This document shows positions 10,071-18,286 of a stretch of DNA of 20,775 nt, one piece after another; positions within the stretch are counted from its first letter, which is position 1; each line of letters opens with the position of its first letter. The notes under the pieces were generated by a model. The model saw nothing but the letters and a program-made list of their open reading frames with translations, was not told the DNA's origin and did not search any database. This stretch comes from Apostichopus leukothele (taxonomy: Eukaryota; Echinodermata; Holothuroidea; Aspidochirotida; Stichopodidae), in assembly GCA_010014835.2 (NCBI GenBank), contig JAAAKB020164988.1, positions 1 to 20,775 on the forward strand, written 5' to 3'. A program made the position numbers and the translations under genes.

Positions 10071-10132
10071 TTCAGTTCAAGGTTTGCAAAAGACAAGTCA
10101 CAGTCTTCCACCTGTGTTTTAACATCCTTTCC
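10071..10132 (-). other. exon candidate, 62 nt (minus strand)
   Basis: The acceptor GACTTGTTCATACTCAG is strong and the donor GAA|GTAAGA is good. Phase 0 is open through the whole exon and reads GKDVKTQVEDCDLSFANLEL plus two bases. Residue composition is balanced and codon use is natural, unlike most chance frames here. It pairs in phase with the 21-nt candidate downstream and would accept the phase-0 end of the candidate at 11437-11593. No family is recognised. Confidence 0.3.
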
Positions 10133-10505
10133 CTGAGTATGAACAAGTCAGATACATGTATATGACAGGTAACAGTACTATAAAGTGTACAGTTGACTCT
10201 CCTTATAGTTAGACCAAATAGTTACCAAGGACAATGCTTGTCCTTCTCATTCCTTGACATGGACCTGATTTATGTCAGAACCATAAAATACTTAATGCCA
10301 TGGAAACCTGGTCTGAACCTGGATAGTTTAACCCAATTCAAATAGTACAAACAGTGTAAGAGCGTGTCAAGAATTGGCAAAATACACAATATACTGTGAC
10401 GTTGAAACTTGTCACATAATAGGGACAACTTCTCTCACAGTAATATTAATAATAGAAACTACTGAATATCCTGGTAGCCTAGTTGGATGTCAAACAGTAA
10501 ACTAG

Positions 10506-10550
10506 TCCAGGGAACAATAATCCAGGGAACAATAATCCAGGGAAGAAAAA
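10506..10550 (+). repeat. 15-bp tandem repeat, 3 copies
   Basis: TCCAGGGAACAATAA occurs twice exactly (10506-10520 and 10521-10535). A third, diverged copy TCCAGGGAAGAAAAA runs from 10536 to 10550. Confidence 0.85.
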
Positions 10551-10750
10551 TTGGAAAATACTTGAGCATGCTATAAGACAAAACATCAAGAAAGCCTCAA
10601 CCTTGACTAATTGAGTTTCCTTCCCAAAAATTTATATTCTGAGGGAGAACAATGGTAAAATGTTAGCTCTATTATTAAACAACAAGGTCCTAGATGGATA
10701 TTTGCCATGCAAAGACACAATGTTATACTGTTCACAATGTTATAGAGAAA

Positions 10751-10774
10751 GGGAGGGGAGGGTAGGGGGGGGGG
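10751..10774 (+). other. G-quadruplex motif
   Basis: GGGAGGGGAGGGTA followed by ten G satisfies the G3+N1-7 four-run rule with 1-2 nt loops, which predicts a very stable parallel quadruplex on the plus strand. Confidence 0.7.
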
Positions 10775-10910
10775 ACGATTATAAGAACACAGATAAAAAC
10801 AAATACACACATACGAACAAAAGAGATACAATGGTAATGTACCAATCTTATGTTTATTTTCATGAGAAGTAACATAATGCAAATACTTATGCACATTGTT
10901 GGTATCAAAA

Positions 10911-10990
10911 ATGCCCTCAGTATCCCCCAGTAGCCCCCAGTAGCCCACAGTAGCCCTCAGTAGCCCTCAGTAGCCCCCAGTAGCCCTCAG
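10911..10990 (-). repeat. 10-bp minisatellite, 8 copies
   Basis: Eight back-to-back units of consensus TAGCCCYCAG, from a first variant unit ATGCCCTCAG at 10911 to the last at 10981-10990. Differences sit mostly at positions 7 and 8 of the unit (CC, TC or AC). On the minus strand each unit carries a G3-G5 run spaced by CTACT-type linkers, so that strand fits quadruplex rules. The 10-bp period is close to one helical turn. A minus-strand frame through it (W-G-L-L-G-D-T-E-G) is an artefact of the repeat. Confidence 0.9.
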
Positions 10991-11140
10991 GCTTATTGGA
11001 GCATACCTTCCCCTAGAGTTCTATCAAACCCAAGTTTTCTCAATTGAAACCAAATTACTTGCTCCTGTGTCAACAGCTAGTTTTATCATTGTTCTGCATC
11101 AAAATATAAATTCTTCTTATTTGATTTACTTCTGAAGGAT

Positions 11141-11171
11141 GGGTGAAGGGGAACTGTGGGGGGGGGAAGGG
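11141..11171 (+). other. G-quadruplex motif
   Basis: GGG-TGAA-GGGG-AACTGT-G9-AA-GGG gives four G runs with loops of 4, 6 and 2 nt. Confidence 0.6.
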
Positions 11172-11352
11172 TGGTGGGATTGTTGAGTAGGAGGGACAAA
11201 GTGTTCATTTCACTGCACCATGCCTGAAACAGGCACCATTTGGCCTATTTATGAAAGGACTTTCAAATCTTTTGTGATGTACTTACTTCCCACCATACAC
11301 CAAGGAGCTTCAGTGGCACTCTATATATGAGGGCAGTATAATAGAATGTTTA

Positions 11353-11601
11353 TACAATAAGCTTATCATATTTGCCTTGGCACTTGAGTATTGAAGTTCT
11401 TTGCAAATAATCTATTAATGCACCACCAGCCTCTACCTGCCAGTCTATAGCAATGATCTTCAAACACTTGCTTAATCCTCTTTTCTTTACTTCACATATT
11501 TCACCTTTAGGCTTTCTAATCATTTTCAAAGAAAACCACTTCAGGCCAGAGACATTCCTCAGCTTTTTAATCTGATAAGTCCATTTTTCTCCTCTAAGAA
11601 G
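11353..11601 (-). CDS. 83-codon open frame, possible exon 11437-11593
   Basis: On the minus strand a frame is open for 83 codons between TGA (11604-11602) and TAA (11352-11350), with an internal ATG at 11523. It reads as a lysine-rich, otherwise ordinary sequence: GEKWTYQIKKL, then KWFSLKMIRKPKGEICEVKK, then CLKIIAIDWQ. The acceptor TATTGACTTCTTAG before 11593 and the donor CAG|GTAGAG after 11437 would define a 157-base exon, a normal animal exon size, ending in phase 0. The next candidate downstream (10132) starts in phase 0. The donor is only moderate. The plus strand here is pyrimidine-rich, which favours stop-free purine codons on the minus strand by chance. No family is recognised. Confidence 0.28.
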
Positions 11602-12082
11602 TCAATAACTTTCCCTGTCTAAATTGAACAGTTATCTACACAGGCAAAATCCTCAGCCAGTTATAAGCAGACATTATGTTCCACTATGCCTATTCATTCT
11701 CTAATCCTCTGATACACTTAAATGATTTATGCTTATAGCATCATTCCATCCAATATCATGCAGCAAAGAAGGGTTGACTTATATCTTTATAGATATAAAC
11801 ATCAAATGTGAATATAATTCTTTCTCAACTTATTAGTTCGCCTAAAAACATATAGTTGTTATACTCTGCTGAACTTAACACCACTTCCCTAAGGTGGTCT
11901 AAGGGTGGTCTAACATTTTCTAAGAGTTACACAGTAAAGCTTTCATAAGAGTTTGATCTCAAGTGACCACTTTCAGCACTTTCTAGCACATTTGGACAAA
12001 TCCCGAGTGTAGTAAATTGTTGTAATCCAATTGTCCACTCTTGATACAAACCCATTTCCAAATTATCATCCAAACTCATCAA

Positions 12083-12127
12083 ATGAGTGCATGGAGGTAA
12101 AAACAGTTTTTACCTCCATGATGAGTG
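12083..12127. repeat. perfect 31-bp palindrome flanked by 7-bp direct repeats
   Basis: CATGGAGGTAAAAAC (12090-12104), a single A at 12105, then the exact complement GTTTTTACCTCCATG (12106-12120). The palindrome is abutted without a gap on both sides by ATGAGTG (12083-12089 and 12121-12127). A further ACTCAT-CAA-ATGAGT inverted repeat overlaps the left flank (12074-12088). The arrangement has the form of a target-site duplication around a minimal foldback element. A replication template switch is the other explanation. Confidence 0.85.
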
Positions 12128-12280
12128 TAAACAATTCATGAAAATCTTGAAGAAAGTTCTGAAAAAACAAGATATTGCCAAATCTATTGCCATGTATGTG
12201 CCAAAGGTGTCACCTAACAGGCAATTGTTTAGGTGTTAATTCTTGTGTAGTTAATGAGAATAAAAGTAAAGTAGGGATTT

Positions 12281-12480
12281 CAAAAGGTTTTCACAAATAC
12301 TTTTAAAAGTACTTGCCATTTGGTGACAAAAAATGTACTCGCCAAAAATGCTTGCTATTAGTGGGGTTTGATTAGCCCACAAGCCACTCGCCAAAATGTC
12401 GGGCTGGGGAAGTTTCTATTCGCCAAAGATAAAGTTCAACTCGCCAATGGCGAGTTGGCGACCGTATTTGTCAAGGCCTG
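12281..12480. mobile_element. 200-bp MITE with decayed terminal inverted repeats (hAT-like)
   Basis: The right end read inward on the minus strand starts CAGGCCTTGACAAATAC. The left end read inward starts CAAAAGGTTTTCACAAATAC. Further in, the left end has ACTTGCCATTTGGTGA where the right end has ACTCGCCATTGGCGA. Two of the differences there are TG against CG, the footprint of CpG deamination, so the left end has decayed more. The CTCGCC word recurs inside, and a 21-bp palindrome centred on 12447 (CAACTCGCCA-A-TGGCGAGTTG) lies in the right arm. CAGG...TTGACA-type starts resemble a widespread hAT family. No matching 8-bp target-site duplication was found (AGGGATTT versus GGTTACAG). No transposase is present, so it is non-autonomous. 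Confidence 0.5.
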
Positions 12481-12664
12481 GGTTACAGGTCAGGAAAGAG
12501 CTCGGAAACCTCTTCATATAATATTGCAGTCTTAGTACCCCTAGCAACTGCAAGCACAGCATCTACATACCATATCCCAGAAGCTAACTCAATCCAGAGA
12601 ACATCAAAATATTATTCCTATTGAGAACAACTCTGATTTTCATACTGTGTACAAAATTGTTTAC

Positions 12665-12724
12665 CTGGCTAGATGAGGAGAATGTGAGACTTGAGGGGTT
12701 ACAAGGTGGGGTGCTCAGTGGTAC
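12665..12724 (-). other. exon candidate, 60 nt (minus strand)
   Basis: The acceptor GATAATACTTCAG precedes 12724 and the donor CAG|GTAAAC follows 12665. Phase 0 is open throughout and reads VPLSTPPCNPSSLTFSSSSQ, a Ser/Pro-rich stretch like a linker region. The length is a multiple of three. No family is recognised, and the low complexity weakens the case. Confidence 0.22.
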
Positions 12725-13075
12725 CTGAAGTATTATCAGACCCTTACAGCATTACCCAGGGTACAACACACTCTGCTGAAGGATGAAGTGACTATCCCAT
12801 AAACAAGATAAACAAGACAGAATGATTGGTGACTTAAGGAAATGTCTGCTGAAATGTTTACCAGAGCGAAACCAGAAAGCATGATACTATTCAGTTCAAA
12901 GATGATCATCTGCAAAGAGTAAATGGGCAGTGCAAGGGTGGTGATAGGCTAGAAGAGGATGATATTTTGGGGGAGGGAAGGGGTTAATTGTATGCACCTT
13001 ATCCTATCTAGTATACAAAGATATCTGTCATATAAGATAAAGATGATGGTTGGATTTGTGTCTCCTTTTAAGGTG

Positions 13076-13078
<3 letters not shown>

Positions 13079-13152
<74 letters not shown>
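13079..13152 (+). repeat. (GAT)n microsatellite, about 25 uninterrupted copies
   Basis: A pure GAT trinucleotide array of 74 bases with no interruption, which suggests a recent expansion and a polymorphic locus. Frames through it give poly-Asp on the plus strand and poly-Ser on the minus strand, but neither has supporting gene structure. A short complementary ATCATC tract follows at about 13275-13291, so the two could pair in single-stranded DNA or RNA. Confidence 0.97.
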
Positions 13153-13755
13153 CCTCATTAAGTTATCTGCTGAAGTAATGAGTGACCTGGTTGTTACTAC
13201 AGAATGGCAGCCTGAACTCCATTCACATTACTGTTTCTGTTATGATCACTGGTCTGTCCAGCAAGATGCTATTTATCATCATCCTCATCATCAGTGAAAA
13301 CAATCAAACATTATAGAACCAATTTAAAACAAATAGAGGCAGTTCATTGCCCCCAGTAATACCCATCAGCTTGTTCCACCACACCACACCCCATCAACAA
13401 ATTACCATGAAAACCTCAAATATTCCATTCAGATATATTTCTTATGCTATTAATGCACAGGCATCACCCCATTGCTCCACAAGAGGTGGCCTTTGTTCTT
13501 CATTGACCAAAGTTAGAAGAAAATGACAGCCACTAAATGGAATGATTTCACAAGATCTGAGTAACTTTTGTGGTTCTAACCAGTCACTGGAAGAATATAC
13601 ACAGGTGATGGAAGTAGGCTGTGGTCTGTAACTGTCCTATGGCACTGAGAGGGGGGTCTATATCACATGGAGAATATACCTCTACAAACACAAAACTGGA
13701 TTATTCTGGTCACAGGTGTAACTGGTGAACACTTTACTGTACTTCATTGCTTATT

Positions 13756-13830
13756 AATGCATATATATAATGCATATAATATATAATGCATATATATATA
13801 ATGAATATAAATAATATATAATGCATATAT
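13756..13830. repeat. imperfect AT satellite (ATGCATATAT units)
   Basis: Repeated ATGCATATATATA and ATATAATGCAT blocks, irregular in length, with several ATGCAT palindromes. It can extrude hairpins. Confidence 0.8.
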
Positions 13831-13984
13831 TTTGAGAGCTTGAAATATGTATGGTACCTAGATGAACTATCACCAGGATGCCTACTTATAACCTAAATTT
13901 CAGCTGAACACACTTATATTACCCTAAAACCAGACAATCCAACTCCCTTGACCATTACTTTAGTTAAGATGTAAAAGTAAAGTG

Positions 13985-14025
13985 AGCCTGACGTTTCGAT
14001 CCTAGCAGGATCTTCTTCAGAGGCT
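13985..14025 (-). ncRNA. hammerhead-ribozyme-like motif (Penelope-like element relic)
   Basis: Read on the minus strand: AGCCT, then CTGAAGA, one extra A, then GATCC-TGCTA-GGATC (5-bp stem II with a 5-nt loop), GAAA, CGTC, AGGCT. The CTGANGA and GAAA core boxes, the stem II hairpin, the GTC cleavage triplet and the stem I pair AGCCT/AGGCT are all in hammerhead order. Stem III is only the self-complementary ACGT, so it would form best between two copies, as reported for minimal type I hammerheads. The deviation is one A between the core box and stem II. Hammerheads of this class are known in Penelope-like retroelements. No reverse transcriptase is seen nearby, so this is a fragment. Confidence 0.5.
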
Positions 14026-14029
14026 AAAT

Positions 14030-14780
14030 GTTTAGTTTAGTTAACTTGAGTTTATTTATTTCTACCATTTCACAACATACAAAAATAGATAAAAAATAAA
14101 AAATAAAAGTTTCATTACTATTTTACATATGTGCAGGAGGTATATTGTATATATGTGTGGCCTTGGGCACCAAACAATAAAGTCACTGATAATTGGACCA
14201 GGCAGTATACAAATCTAATTCCAAAATGTTCATTTCCAGAACAAAATCTCCCTTGGTATAGACTGTAGTCACATCAATGAACTGTCAAGTCACATGCGTT
14301 TTCTTTACTTAACTAAGTTAATCAATTCTGCCAAAAAAACCTTTAACAATTGTTTTAAGTGTATGAAAGGTAAATGTCGTTATTTAATTTTTTTGTGTGT
14401 TACTGCCAAATGACTCTCCTTGACAATTCTCTAGTGCATCACAGATTTAACTTATCTTTGAGACTATTTGAGATCACAGAGATAATGTTTTGATCTATCC
14501 TAGGATAGTAAAAGAAAATTGGAACAATAGTTTCCTTTAAATCTTCAGAACAGCAGATCTTACAGCCAAGCATAAAACTTGTCCCTGATGGTATTGTTGT
14601 ACAGGACCACACAAAACACAAACATATATTACAGGAGTATGTGTCACTGTAGAACAGAAGTAGAATGACTTAAGTTTAGTATGGTCTATATAATACAATG
14701 CTTGAACTAAATATAACAGTGTAGTTCGTTAGCATTACTCTAGGAAATCACAATTAATAATAAAGAAAATGATTACAACA
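14030..14780. other. non-coding stretch with an A-rich tract
   Basis: Around 14084-14109 there is an A-rich run with repeated ATAAAAA units, probably low-complexity sequence tied to the repeat that carries the hammerhead motif. No exon is supported; the frame at 14439-14621 on the minus strand lacks splice support. Confidence 0.45.
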
Positions 14781-14784
14781 TGCA

Positions 14785-14802
14785 GGGGGGAGGGGGGGGG
14801 GG
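14785..14802 (+). other. G-rich run (quadruplex-forming)
   Basis: G6-A-G11 allows four G3 runs within 18 bases on the plus strand. Confidence 0.7.
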
Positions 14803-15374
14803 AGATCCAAATTAGTGCTTGGATGTGATTTAATACACTAACCATGACACCCTATCTGGACTACTGTATCTGACTAATGCAAGCATCTGTTTTAAACTTT
14901 TAGCCAGGATTGATGGAGTATGAAGTCTACACCATAAAGGGATACTGTTATATACTGCAAGGAACTTCACTAATTCATCTTATCAATATTTCATATAAAA
15001 TAATCAAGAAATACTTAAGAAAACTCTGAAATGGTTCACTTTGTTAAATCAACCTTGAATGTAACTTTTAATTGAAAAAAAAACAGACATTAACAGCACC
15101 ATATAAGGTGTCCTAAACAGAAACTTTCATTGATGGCAAGTTCTTTTGAAGAAATCTCCACAAGGTTTTTACAAGTGCTTGGTAAGCATGGGATTATTAT
15201 GGTATGACGGCAACAAAAGTAACAACTAGCTGGTTTACGTTTATCAAGACAATCATCTTCCCTCTACCATGAAGCTTAGTTTTATAGGTTGAAACATGTG
15301 TGACCTTTAAGATTGGATATTCAATTGACAGACAAGACACATTTTAATGGTCCAAGCCTTCCCAGACTACTTAC

Positions 15375-15418
15375 ATATAGTACCCTAGGGGAAGGGTAGA
15401 GGGCATAACATCTATGCC
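15375..15418 (-). other. exon candidate, 44 nt (minus strand)
   Basis: The acceptor TAAATTCAACTTTACAG precedes 15418 and the donor ATAT|GTAAGT follows 15375, with a full GTAAGT. In phase 0 it reads GIDVMPSTLPLGYY plus two bases. That phase is the one left by the candidate exon 15960-16028 upstream. A further 37-base candidate (15268-15304) continues the phase. No family is recognised. Confidence 0.27.
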
Positions 15419-15481
15419 CTGTAAAGTTGAATTTATTTTATATCCTTTAAACGAGCTTGAATGACTCCTATTTGGGGCCTC

Positions 15482-15505
15482 TTAGTCATTTCACAGAATG
15501 ACTAA
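15482..15505. repeat. 9-bp inverted repeat with AP-1-like arms
   Basis: TTAGTCATT-TCACAG-AATGACTAA is a perfect hairpin with a 6-nt loop. Each arm contains TGACTAA, a variant AP-1/bZIP site, so it may also read as two facing bZIP sites. Confidence 0.75.
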
Positions 15506-15862
15506 AAATGAACTCTGAAGTAGGCCTATGTACAGGGTCAGTTCTTATGGCAGTCATCACTATATAAAAGGCACACCAAGTTCATGATTTAATGCAAGAC
15601 ATGCACAAGGGCTAATAATCACTCAGGCTTACTCAAATGTTCAATTACACAATATACTGGCCCCTACACACAACTGTATAGCTGCCTAACAATAAATCAG
15701 TGTTGTTGGCAAATATTTCGTTGTAACTGTCATAGGATGAATACTAATGTATTTCCACAATACCTCCTGAACCTAAGCCTATTTACTTCCTCACCGCAAC
15801 TTGATTGTTAAGAACGGAACAAATATGTATGGTATCACTGAATTCTGGCTGAGTCGCAAAAG

Positions 15863-15903
15863 TGGGATGGTGGGGGAGCGGGGGAAGAGGTCGGGAGAGG
15901 GGA
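15863..15903 (+). other. G-rich purine tract
   Basis: Runs of 3-5 G (GGGATGGTGGGGGAGCGGGGG, then AAGAGGTCGGGAGAGGGG) lie on the plus strand. On the minus strand this is a C-rich pyrimidine tract of the kind that precedes acceptors, and it follows the donor of the exon candidate at 15960-16028. Confidence 0.6.
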
Positions 15904-15959
15904 GTACATGGCAGTCTTGGGTCTCCCAAACAACTCTCTACGTAAATCACTGCACTCAC

Positions 15960-16028
15960 CTCATGCTCAACTAATAGATAGTCCAACCTCGGCCAAGAAT
16001 CCTGTTCCGCAGGAATAAAAGGTTCTTC
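15960..16028 (-). other. exon candidate, 69 nt (minus strand)
   Basis: The acceptor GACTTCACATTTCAG precedes 16028 and the donor GAG|GTGAGT follows 15960; both are strong. Phase 0 is open at both ends and gives 23 residues: EEPFIPAEQDSWPRL, then DYLLVEHE. Composition is acidic and amphipathic with natural codons, and it stands out from the surrounding frames. The frame stays open beyond both splice sites (15783-16097), so an unspliced reading is possible, but the downstream part is Pro-rich low complexity. No family is recognised. Confidence 0.38.
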
Positions 16029-16199
16029 CTGAAATGTGAAGTCCCTCATGATCATGTCAGAGTTCAGTCTTTTTGACATTTGTAAGTACACTGTCACTCT
16101 TTCTTACAAATCGCTTTTGATTTTTTCAAAATCATGCCTAATTTCCAGCAACATTATGAAGCTATGTAAAACCCAAATGAGATTATACCATTCATTTTG

Positions 16200-17440
16200 C
16201 AGCTGTTCCATCAGTTAACCTACCATTTACCTCCATCTCTCTAAATACTCCTTGTCAAAAAGAACAAAATGTTAACTTCCTGGAAAAAGATTAATGTTAC
16301 ACTTTTCATGCAATGATGCTCAACAACAGGTGCAAACATCCCAGACAGAAATTTCAACAGAAATTTTGCAAAGATGATGTAGCTGTCTCCTGAGATGTTA
16401 CTCCTCCCGTCTTACAAAGCATTGATAGATGATGTTCATCTGGAGGATTCTTCAAACAATTTAACAATTGCTGAAACCTAGGAACTCCATAGTACTCCTA
16501 CTGATTGATGGCTATACCCATGCTGTGTTACTCTTAATGGGCTATTTCATTGAGACCAGTTCTCAATCTCTCCCTGTGCTCCTCTCAGCAAGGTCTATGT
16601 GGACCATTGATATGAGCCAGGAGTCAATACCTGACTAGCTTTGTATCTGTCATAATGGCAGGCTCCACATTGGCCTCAAGGGTCAGGAAAAATCAATGTT
16701 ATGATGATACTTAGACCAACTAGAGCCTGACTACCTTATTGTTACCAAATTTACCTAAAGACAACTCCAGAGGGACTGGTGAGATAAACAAGCATCACCA
16801 GGGCAAACCCTTTAGATCTGGAGTCCTTTCCAGGTAACTGCAAAACAAGTCAATTGTAACTTACTAATGATGACATGTAAGATACGAATAAACGTCCAAA
16901 CTGCTCTACTAATCAATGTGAGTAAGGTTCACTCTTCAGATTGTACATTGTAATACAAAGAACTACTGAAGTCAGACTCTGGATATAATTAAAGAATGTA
17001 ATTAAATAAATTCTAGAGAGTGTAAAGATCAGCATAACTAGGAGCCATTTAAGGCCTTTAAAAAAAGTGACACTATAAATTATTTCTAACTATGTCCCCA
17101 TGATGAATCCTTCCTTTTCTATCTATAAAGCAAAATGCTCAAGATGAGGAAATGATATTCCTTACCACTAGTACAGTAGGTAAGGTAGGACATGTTATTT
17201 GCAACCATCTAGCTATGGTCATGTCAGACTCCAAAAGTGACAGATTTAGTCTGGAAATCAAACGAGCAATTAACACTTCATAATCAACTCATGCCACACA
17301 TCACTTCTTACAAGTTGTTGTCAAAAGTTGATGAAATGTTTACTTAGTAATCATGAAATTATGGCACATATTTTTTGAATGATGTACTGATGTGGGATTT
17401 TCATGTTTATTTGGATCATACTGTCCTTTCCTTGTCACAA
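16200..17440. other. non-coding stretch
   Basis: No exon with two good splice sites and natural codons was found. A minus-strand candidate near 16102-16155 has acceptable signals (TTTTACATAG acceptor, TT|GTAAGA donor) and an open frame, but its phase does not fit the exon candidate at 15960-16028. Confidence 0.45.
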
Positions 17441-17454
17441 TCACGGTAATTATG

Positions 17455-17555
17455 AGACAATAATATTGTCTGTCTCCTCATGAATAATTGTGTCAATCTG
17501 TGGTAATTTGTTGGGCTCATTAACGGCTCAGTTAATTGGATAGAGTCAATTGCAC
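17455..17555. promoter_or_regulatory. enhancer-like cluster of developmental TF motifs
   Basis: AGACAAT-AAT-ATTGTCT (17455-17471) is an inverted pair of SOX-type ACAAT cores. TGTCAATC (17491-17498, a PBX/MEIS-type word) directly abuts TGTGGT (17499-17504, a RUNX core) and TAAT. GTTAATTGG and CAATTG words follow. The density exceeds that of neighbouring sequence. Binding is inferred from motif likeness only. Confidence 0.28.
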
Positions 17556-18099
17556 ATAATATGATTGGACCTGGAATCAATTGTTGGTTGGGTTTCCAGT
17601 ATAAACACTACTCAGATAAATGTTGTCATTGATCAAATTACGATCCTTGCCAATCTGTTTAATGAAAATGAGCTTAAAATGAAGAGAATTAACGACTCTA
17701 AACATTAATTGTTGCCCAGACAAGTTTTCAACATGGTTTATAAATTACAAATTGGCAGAAAGTGAATGGTACTTTTTGCACATGTGTTGACCAAACAATA
17801 TTTGGAATGAAATATGACTAACTAAATTAATAAATAGAAATATGAAAAATAGAAAGTATGGGGAAATTACCAAAATAAATGCTAAGAACTGCTTGAAATC
17901 TGCAATGTTTATGGTTGATACAACAAAGTTACATAATAGCTGCGAACAGGACACAGCTAGTGTTTGCCTGAGGAACTTAAACTACATATGGTTGAGCTTT
18001 CTGCAGCCATGGTTACGACTTGAGTTAAACTTCATTGGATACCAAACCAATAATGATCTACTGCTCTAGGTCTTACAATTTACAGTTTATTCCCACAAA

Positions 18100-18125
18100 C
18101 GTACTTCCGGAAGATTGCTAAGCGT
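18100..18125. promoter_or_regulatory. ETS palindrome with nearby CpGs
   Basis: ACTTCCGGAAG contains the ETS/GABP core CCGGAAG on both strands. Two more CpGs lie within 30 bases. On the minus strand about 90 bases downstream, ACCATGG opens a frame with an ideal start context (MAAESSTICS), but it stops after 17 codons. A promoter is possible but unproven. Confidence 0.2.
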
Positions 18126-18286
18126 ATCAACTCTGGTCCAGTATAGAGATTTTCAAGAGTCCTCAACTACCAACCACAATAATAGGACAGTTAAGTCCAT
18201 CAACTTGTCACAAATCCCTTAACAATACTCTTTCCAACTGGTAATGACAAAGATGGATTTTAATTTACTCAGAAGAAAAGCTTTGT

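Noticed and set aside
10300-10325. tRNA B-box-like word GGTTCAGACC on the minus strand
   Set aside because: It lacks the invariant RA dinucleotide position and no A-box or cloverleaf is found around it.
10607-10948. 113-residue minus-strand frame
   Set aside because: Its N-terminus is the translated 10-bp minisatellite and its middle is the C-rich complement of a G-run; no independent coding evidence.
10911-10990. CRISPR-like array
   Set aside because: Units are 10 bp, contiguous and without spacers, so this is a minisatellite.
12949-13297. Poly-Asp (plus) and poly-Ser (minus) reading frames of 112 and 69 residues
   Set aside because: They exist only because the GAT microsatellite has no stops in those frames; flanking residues show no domain and there are no splice signals.
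16102-16155. Minus-strand exon candidate upstream of 15960-16028
   Set aside because: Open frame and acceptable splice sites, but it ends in phase 2 while the next exon candidate is best read in phase 0; joined, the frame closes.
17745-17954. 69-residue minus-strand frame rich in Phe, Leu and Ile
   Set aside because: Hydrophobicity comes from a long T-rich tract; no start codon context or flanking exons.
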